A stretch of 64,000 nt of DNA, from the NCBI RefSeq assembly GCF_051622035.1, contig NC_135356.1, positions 20,139,685 through 20,203,684 on the forward strand. Direction: 5' to 3'. The translations under genes were made by a program, and so were the position numbers. This document shows positions 59,243 to 64,000 of the stretch, one piece after another (the first letter of the stretch is position 1; every line of letters begins with the position of its first letter). The DNA comes from Arctopsyche grandis (taxonomy: Eukaryota > Arthropoda > Insecta > Trichoptera > Hydropsychidae). Under the pieces are notes generated by a model. That model saw only the letters and a list, made by a program, of their open reading frames with translations, ran no database searches and was not told the DNA's origin.

Positions 59243-59524
59243 TATAAAGAAAATGTACATCTGAAAGCTAACAAACAGACCCTTCAGTCTGTCCTACTTG
59301 AGTGGTATGTCGCAACCCGCTTGGCTTGGAGGGCGGTAGGGGCCCTAAAGAGAATACTCCCAGAGGGGCGAGAGGTGAGGGGGTTATTTCGGTGGGAGGA
59401 AGAGGGGGTTTTCGACTTGACTACCTCTAGGTCCCTTGTCCGGCTGCGCCAGTAGCCCGCTCCAAAGCCCGCCGCGCCGGTCTCCTCTGCCCGCCCGCTC
59501 CCCGCCCACCCACCGCCCATTACC
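59243..59524 (+). promoter_or_regulatory. Putative promoter and 5' UTR of the ADP/ATP carrier
   Basis: A TATAAA word lies at 59243-59248 and an initiator-like ttcagtct at 59284-59291. Their 40-bp separation is longer than usual, so they may not be used together. The segment to 59524 is GC-rich with ccgcccgctccccgcccacc near the end, unlike the AT-rich surroundings. The start codon context attaccatg is favourable. Exact start site unknown. Confidence 0.45.
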
Positions 59525-59687
59525 ATGCCTGGACTAGGAGACCCTTCCGCCTTCGCCAAGGACTTCTTGGCCGGTGGCATCTCAGCCGCCGTATCCAAGA
59601 CCGTCGTCGCCCCCATCGAAAGGGTGAAGCTGCTTCTGCAGGTCCAACACATCTCCAAGCAGATCGCAGCCGATCAACGCTACAAAG
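59525..59687 (+). CDS. ANT: Mitochondrial ADP/ATP carrier, first coding exon
   Basis: The exon encodes 54 residues plus one base. The first 20 are [20 protein letters not shown]; then come [19 protein letters not shown] and [16 protein letters not shown]. This is the N-terminus of the SLC25 ADP/ATP translocase, with transmembrane helix 1 and the first carrier signature P-x-[DE]-x-x-[KR] as PIERVK (residues 28-33 approximately). The protein exchanges ADP for ATP across the inner mitochondrial membrane. After TACAAAG a GT donor (gtacaa) follows and the in-frame translation leaves the family consensus at that point, so the exon ends at 59687 with a phase-1 intron. The ATG is the family start and lies in a GC-rich 5' region. 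The remaining ~245 codons are beyond the window. The intron and lack of decay argue against a retrocopy. Confidence 0.95.
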
Positions 59688-61461
59688 GTACAAAAATCAA
59701 CCACAATCACACCACAAAACACCCAATAGTTCCAATCAGTGACAAATTTGCATACTGTAAAAATGCAGCGATCATCAAATAAACTTAATTTCTGACATTT
59801 TCACCGTCAAATCATCCACCTTCCCTTGACCAAAGTGCATTTCCCCGAAAACTACACATGTAACATGCATTTCAAACGGTAGTGAAAATTTTCAATTTTG
59901 CAACCAGTGCTCTTATGCAATGTGTGTAAAATTAAATTTTCATGTACGAATTTTTTAACATTTATTTTTTTTTTAATATAAAAAGTGAAATTAAATACAT
60001 TTCATAATCCTAGTATGGAAATTTAAACTTTAATAAAACAAAACAGAAATAGATTTGGTCATTCAATATACATATGTATGTACATATATACATACACATC
60101 TAATGTAGTGTATATTTGCAATGTATATTTGAAATGTTGAAAATGAAGATTGCATAACTTACTACTGTAGTCCACGATAAAGAAAAACTCTTCAAAATTC
60201 AACAATATATTACATACATATAATCAATGTACGTATGGGTTTTAAAAACCTAATTGAAAAATTGCGCTTTTACATAACGATATACATATTACACCTAACT
60301 TATATAAAACGCTTGCTCGTGCACGACCATGACCCACGTGTCTACATAGAACATTGTTAAACTCTGCTCTCGTTCATTTGTGACACAAATGCAACCGATG
60401 CAGACGGTTTATTTCAGCGGCATAATATATTTAGAGTGCAGTGAATTCACTTTGCAGTCGAGTGGGCGAAATTTTATCTGCAGTGATGCTTACGTAAGAC
60501 TATTCACGTGAGCTCGATTTTCGCTCGTGCATTCGCTACGTTTCTATGTATGTATGTCCTTACGTAACGGGTCGATCGAACTGAATAAAACTGGGTTACA
60601 CGAAACTGGGGCGATTGTGCCCCTCATCTAGGGCAAGGCCCCTGCACTTCCGTTTCCCTTCGATTATAATTTCCCGCCTTTTCTAGTGTTTCTGACGTCA
60701 CAGCTTTCGAATCAAGTTTTTCTCATACATTTTCATTGCATAGAAATCGAACCACCAGTTTGTAGAAAGAAATTTACAAACCCCACTTTTTAAAATAGCG
60801 TCAGTATTTCCATGCAGAAAGTGGCTGTTCCACCTTTTTATAATTGAAGATTGAAAATTGCGTTTTATACATGTTCCATGCTTGTTTTGTATTAAGAGAT
60901 ACATGAGAATCAATATAGGATTGAGGACGGCTTTACATGATGCAAGTGATGAAGCAAGTTGACCTTACTTGTATAATACACACATGTTATCTATGCTATA
61001 TATATATAGCACGTGAAATTGCTTGCCATCTTGCCATTTGTTGCAAAGTCGTTCAAATGTTAACCATCAACTCATCCTCTTTGCATTTTACCATATCTGC
61101 AATTAGAAAGTTTGCCAATTAGATTTTTAGGTTATATAATGAATTATAAAATGGACGATTTGTCTCAATTTTGTATCACTTTTCAATATTAGAAACAGTA
61201 GTGAGAATATATCATACGTATGAATGTTTTTATATAATAAATCCATAGATGTATTATATAAAAAATTTAATTGAATAATACGTTACTTTTCAATTAGTTT
61301 CACATACGCCGGTTTGGTTTTCGGCAAAGCTCTAAATCATTTAATATCATTCTTCATTGTTGTAATGATTCCTGTTTCCAAGCTAGTGGTTCAATAATAA
61401 TGCATCTATTTTCTAAAGATGACAATGTAAGGTATAATAGTTCAAGGACTTGTGTATGTAT

Positions 61462-61745
61462 ATGAGCCGTTTTATTTGAGAGTGTCAAAAGTCCACGTTT
61501 CTTCATTTCAAGAAATATTTCGCAAAACATTATTTTTAATGTTTTGCGAAATATTTTTAACTATTTTTAAAAATCTGGTGGCCTATAATACGTTTATTCT
61601 GCTTTTCCGAGATTCTGGATATATTGAATTAAAATAAGTGATTTTAATTTACTTTAATTTGTGAATTAAGTCAAACAGAAGTAGTGTTTTTGGAACTTAA
61701 AATTGGACTTTCGCCTCTTTCAAATATAACGGTTCATATGTATAA
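61462..61745 (-). mobile_element. MITE family M1, copy 2
   Basis: Ends atgagccgttttatttgaga and ttcaaatataacggttcata are inverted. The interior matches 4838-5085 in reverse, with an added inner inverted pair of atttcgcaaaacatt and aatgttttgcgaaatattt words at about 61523-61555. Confidence 0.75.
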
Positions 61746-61759
61746 GAAATACGGGTCTG

Positions 61760-62146
61760 CCTCACGGGCCCGAATGTGAAACGCCCGAAAACGCAAATAT
61801 CGGAAGGCAAAGATTGAAAATCGAAAGATCTTAAGTCGAAAGATAAAAACAGGGTGCATGGTAAACGGTACATACTCACTTCATTTGCGCGAGCAGGATA
61901 CAACAGGAAGAAGGGGAACAGGCTATTCTGCGTATTCTGCGCGCGCGCATTGATACGGGAGGAAAAGCCTGTTCCTCTTGTTTCTGTTGTATCCTGCTCG
62001 CGCAAATTAAGTGAGTACGTACATGAGTATGTACCGTTTACCTTGCACCCTTTTTTTTTGATCTTTCGACTTAAGGTCTTTCGATTTTCGATCTTTGTCT
62101 TCCGATATCTACGTTTTCGGGCGATTCACATTCGGGCCCGTCACGG
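61760..62146. mobile_element. Foldback MITE FB1, full palindromic copy
   Basis: Left arm 61760-61915 and right arm about 61965-62146 are inverted complements: gggcccgaatgtgaaacgcc with cgaaaacgcaaatatcgga at the left, and tccgatatctacgttttcgg with gcgattcacattcgggccc at the right. Both arms carry gatctttcgac-type and gtatcctgctcgcgcaaat words. A gcgcgcgcgc core marks the centre. No coding capacity. A deleted relative is at 16210-16446. Confidence 0.9.
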
Positions 62147-62675
62147 AGAAGTACATACATAATTTGCATCTAATTTTCTATCAAATGAAACTGATGATGA
62201 AATTCATATGTAGTGTAATTTCAAAATGAAACTGCCCATTTTTGTTAATACACACTTCACATACATACATTAATTGTTGATTTGAAATAGCGTAATTATT
62301 CTGGAATACAATTCGAAGCTGAGACGTTTAATCACAATCGAACATTCAAAGCCTTTATTTTAACCAGGTATCATAATATGTATTTCCAAATTAACAACCA
62401 CTTTCATACAAATAGCAAATAATGAACACTGATTTTTTTTAATAATTTTTCAAATCATAAATTTCACTACATTTATATTTTAGCTTTCAAACAATTTTTT
62501 TATTTTAATTTTCAACATTGTATTCAAATGTGAAATGCTTGCGACAATATAATATTCTATGTACTTGTGCTGTTTAATATTAATTTTTAATATGATTGCA
62601 TTGCGAAATTGTATTTAAAATGACATCAAAATTGACATGTACTACATATGTAAGTAATATGCATACAGGTAGCGT

Positions 62676-62850
62676 GCCGTGGAGATATCCCCGTTTTTAG
62701 CGCACAGCCTCACTTGCGTGTACTCGAGTAGAATACAAAGGGACTCGGTATGACGTCACCTGGTCCCCTTGTATCCTGCTCGCGCATATGTACATAAGTA
62801 GGGCTGGGTGATAAAATCGTGGAGATTTCCACGATACGCCACTGATGCAT
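62676..62850. repeat. Palindrome centred on TGACGTCA, FB1-related
   Basis: Arms ctcgagtagaatacaaaggg and ccccttgtatcctgctcgcg (62723-62784) are inverted around TGACGTCA at 62751-62758. The gtatcctgctcgcg word is shared with FB1. A further perfect 8-bp hairpin (atcgtgga/tccacgat) lies at 62816-62835. Confidence 0.7.
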
Positions 62851-63864
62851 ACATATTAATATACATATGTACAAATATGTTTATTCAAATTTTTCAGTTA
62901 TGTATTATATTCTTGCAATAGCGTAAGCATCCATGGTATTTTTTTCAAATATTATGATGCAGTTAATTAATATATTATTTTCAATATTGGCAATCTTTCG
63001 CGTACAGATACAAATCGGAAAATAAATTTTATACTCATTGCAAATGCTTTATATTGGTGAATGATTTTTATTTATTTTGCAAAAGAGATCTAAAAATAAT
63101 GATTTTATAATACACAACTGAATAATTGGAAATGATTAGTGAGTAGTCTAATTTTCAACCGTTACATTTAAATGTAACTTGTAGTCGTCAATAAATATGA
63201 CACTGAATAAAATAACAATTTTTGTTTGGTTCCCATCTTTCATTAAAGAATAGAAGTTCTCTCTTGGAAATTTGGAAATCAAATAATAGAAGTAACTCTA
63301 GCTAACCGGTTAATTGTCACTCGTGAAATATTTGATCTTTACCTGTAGGCCATCAATTTTTAAATTAGTAAAGCATGCAAAAAAAAAATTATTTGATTTG
63401 ACGTAATTTGAGGCTCCCAAGAGGTTTGCCCACCTTGCATGCATATTCGTGGCACGGGTCTACTACATTTCACCGACCCTCGTTTTATCGAGTTAATTGA
63501 TGTATGTATTTATCTCGTCGTCGCGTTTGTACATTTACAAAAATGATTTAAATGAAATACTTATTTTACGATTTAAACATTAACTATTAAGAAAATATAG
63601 TAAGAAACGCTTTTTTTTTACATTTTACAGATGTATTATTGGCTTAAAAATCTATGAATAATCACAAAATGTATCGTATATTAAAAATATTAAATATTAT
63701 ACATGTATGTATATATACAAAAAATCATTTTTGGATACAATATACAAACTCCTGTTCAAGAAGACGAAACGTCGAAAAAACGAGTGTCGAGAAATTTTAA
63801 GTCAAAGATCGGCGTTGGGACAATGCTTTTCGTAAAAAAAAGAGGTTCACTATTAAATTCAACC

Positions 63865-64000
63865 ATGTTTTTTTGTTCTCTTGCTTTGAACATCAATGGA
63901 GCGGTATATTGTTATTTAAAAAGCACCAACCCAAATTCTAAGTCTAGTGATAGTGCACGGAAGTTTACGGACGTTCCAGATTTCTCGGTATTATTGATTT
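63865..64000 (+). repeat. Repeat also present at 12500
   Basis: The words aaccatgtttttttgttc and caatggagcggtatattgtt match accatgcttttttgccctg and taatggagcggaatattgtt at 12500-12560. The copy continues beyond the window edge. Confidence 0.6.

Larger units (their letters stand above)
59688..64000 (+). other. First intron of the ADP/ATP carrier gene (to window edge)
   Basis: At least 4.3 kb of AT-rich DNA with no second exon visible. It includes a GC-richer segment at 60300-60690 with two CACGTG E-boxes (near 60337 and 60506), MITEs at 61462 and 61760, a CRE-centred palindrome at 62723-62784 and a repeat at 63865-63960. Frames inside it are short and unrecognised. Confidence 0.7.

Noticed and set aside
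59284..59658. 124-codon minus-strand frame opposite the ADP/ATP carrier exon
   Set aside because: Antisense shadow of the carrier exon and its GC-rich 5' UTR.
59725..59782. In-frame continuation of the carrier exon to a stop at 59782
   Set aside because: The translation after YKG departs from the family and begins with a GT donor; it is intron.

Overview
This 64 kb window is intergenic and intronic DNA from a large, AT-rich arthropod genome, most likely an insect; I cannot name the order. The evidence is the first coding exon of an arthropod-type mitochondrial ADP/ATP carrier, spliced exon structure, and an insect-like repeat load: RTE and CR1/Jockey-like LINE tails, mariner, many hAT elements, Helitrons ending in CTAG, tRNA-derived SINEs and abundant short runs of the type tacatatgtatgta. 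No bacterial features, CRISPR array, rRNA or free-standing tRNA gene was seen.

Layout. 0-12 kb: a MADF-like fragment, a long-TIR MITE, RTE fragments, a deleted mariner copy and a LINE tail, interleaved with unique AT-rich DNA and a few GC-richer islands without convincing genes. 12.9-16.2 kb: a 35-bp satellite of about 94 units, each carrying a tagatggcgc-type core. 16.2-18.3 kb: a foldback element, then a 1.7 kb TA-flanked element with ~350-bp terminal inverted repeats carrying a decayed CxC-domain gene. 18-27 kb: mostly unique DNA with RTE pieces, an LTR remnant, an octamer pair and a ~300 bp (TA)n tract. 27-35.5 kb: nested hAT elements, GTF2IRD2/ZBED5-like hAT transposase relics, a Cys-rich possible exon and a 2.2 kb palindromic mariner-like element with a SINE inside. 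35.5-41 kb: AT-rich DNA with an unrecognised 254-codon frame broken by one stop, plus Helitron, SINE and hAT copies. 42-56 kb: dense SINE/Helitron/hAT/foldback insertions, several nested with target-site duplications. 56.5-59.2 kb: solo LTRs and a ~280-bp tandem array. 59.2-64 kb: GC-rich 5' UTR and first coding exon of the ADP/ATP carrier, followed by intron to the window edge.

The only confident host coding sequence is the ADP/ATP carrier exon (59525-59687, + strand). Everything else recognisable is mobile-element derived or tandemly repeated. The most unusual structures are the 35-bp array, which keeps its register at every point checked over 3.2 kb, the array abutting the carrier promoter, the long-arm palindromic elements, and a scatter of short-loop near-perfect hairpins. 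No coherent multi-gene system was found.
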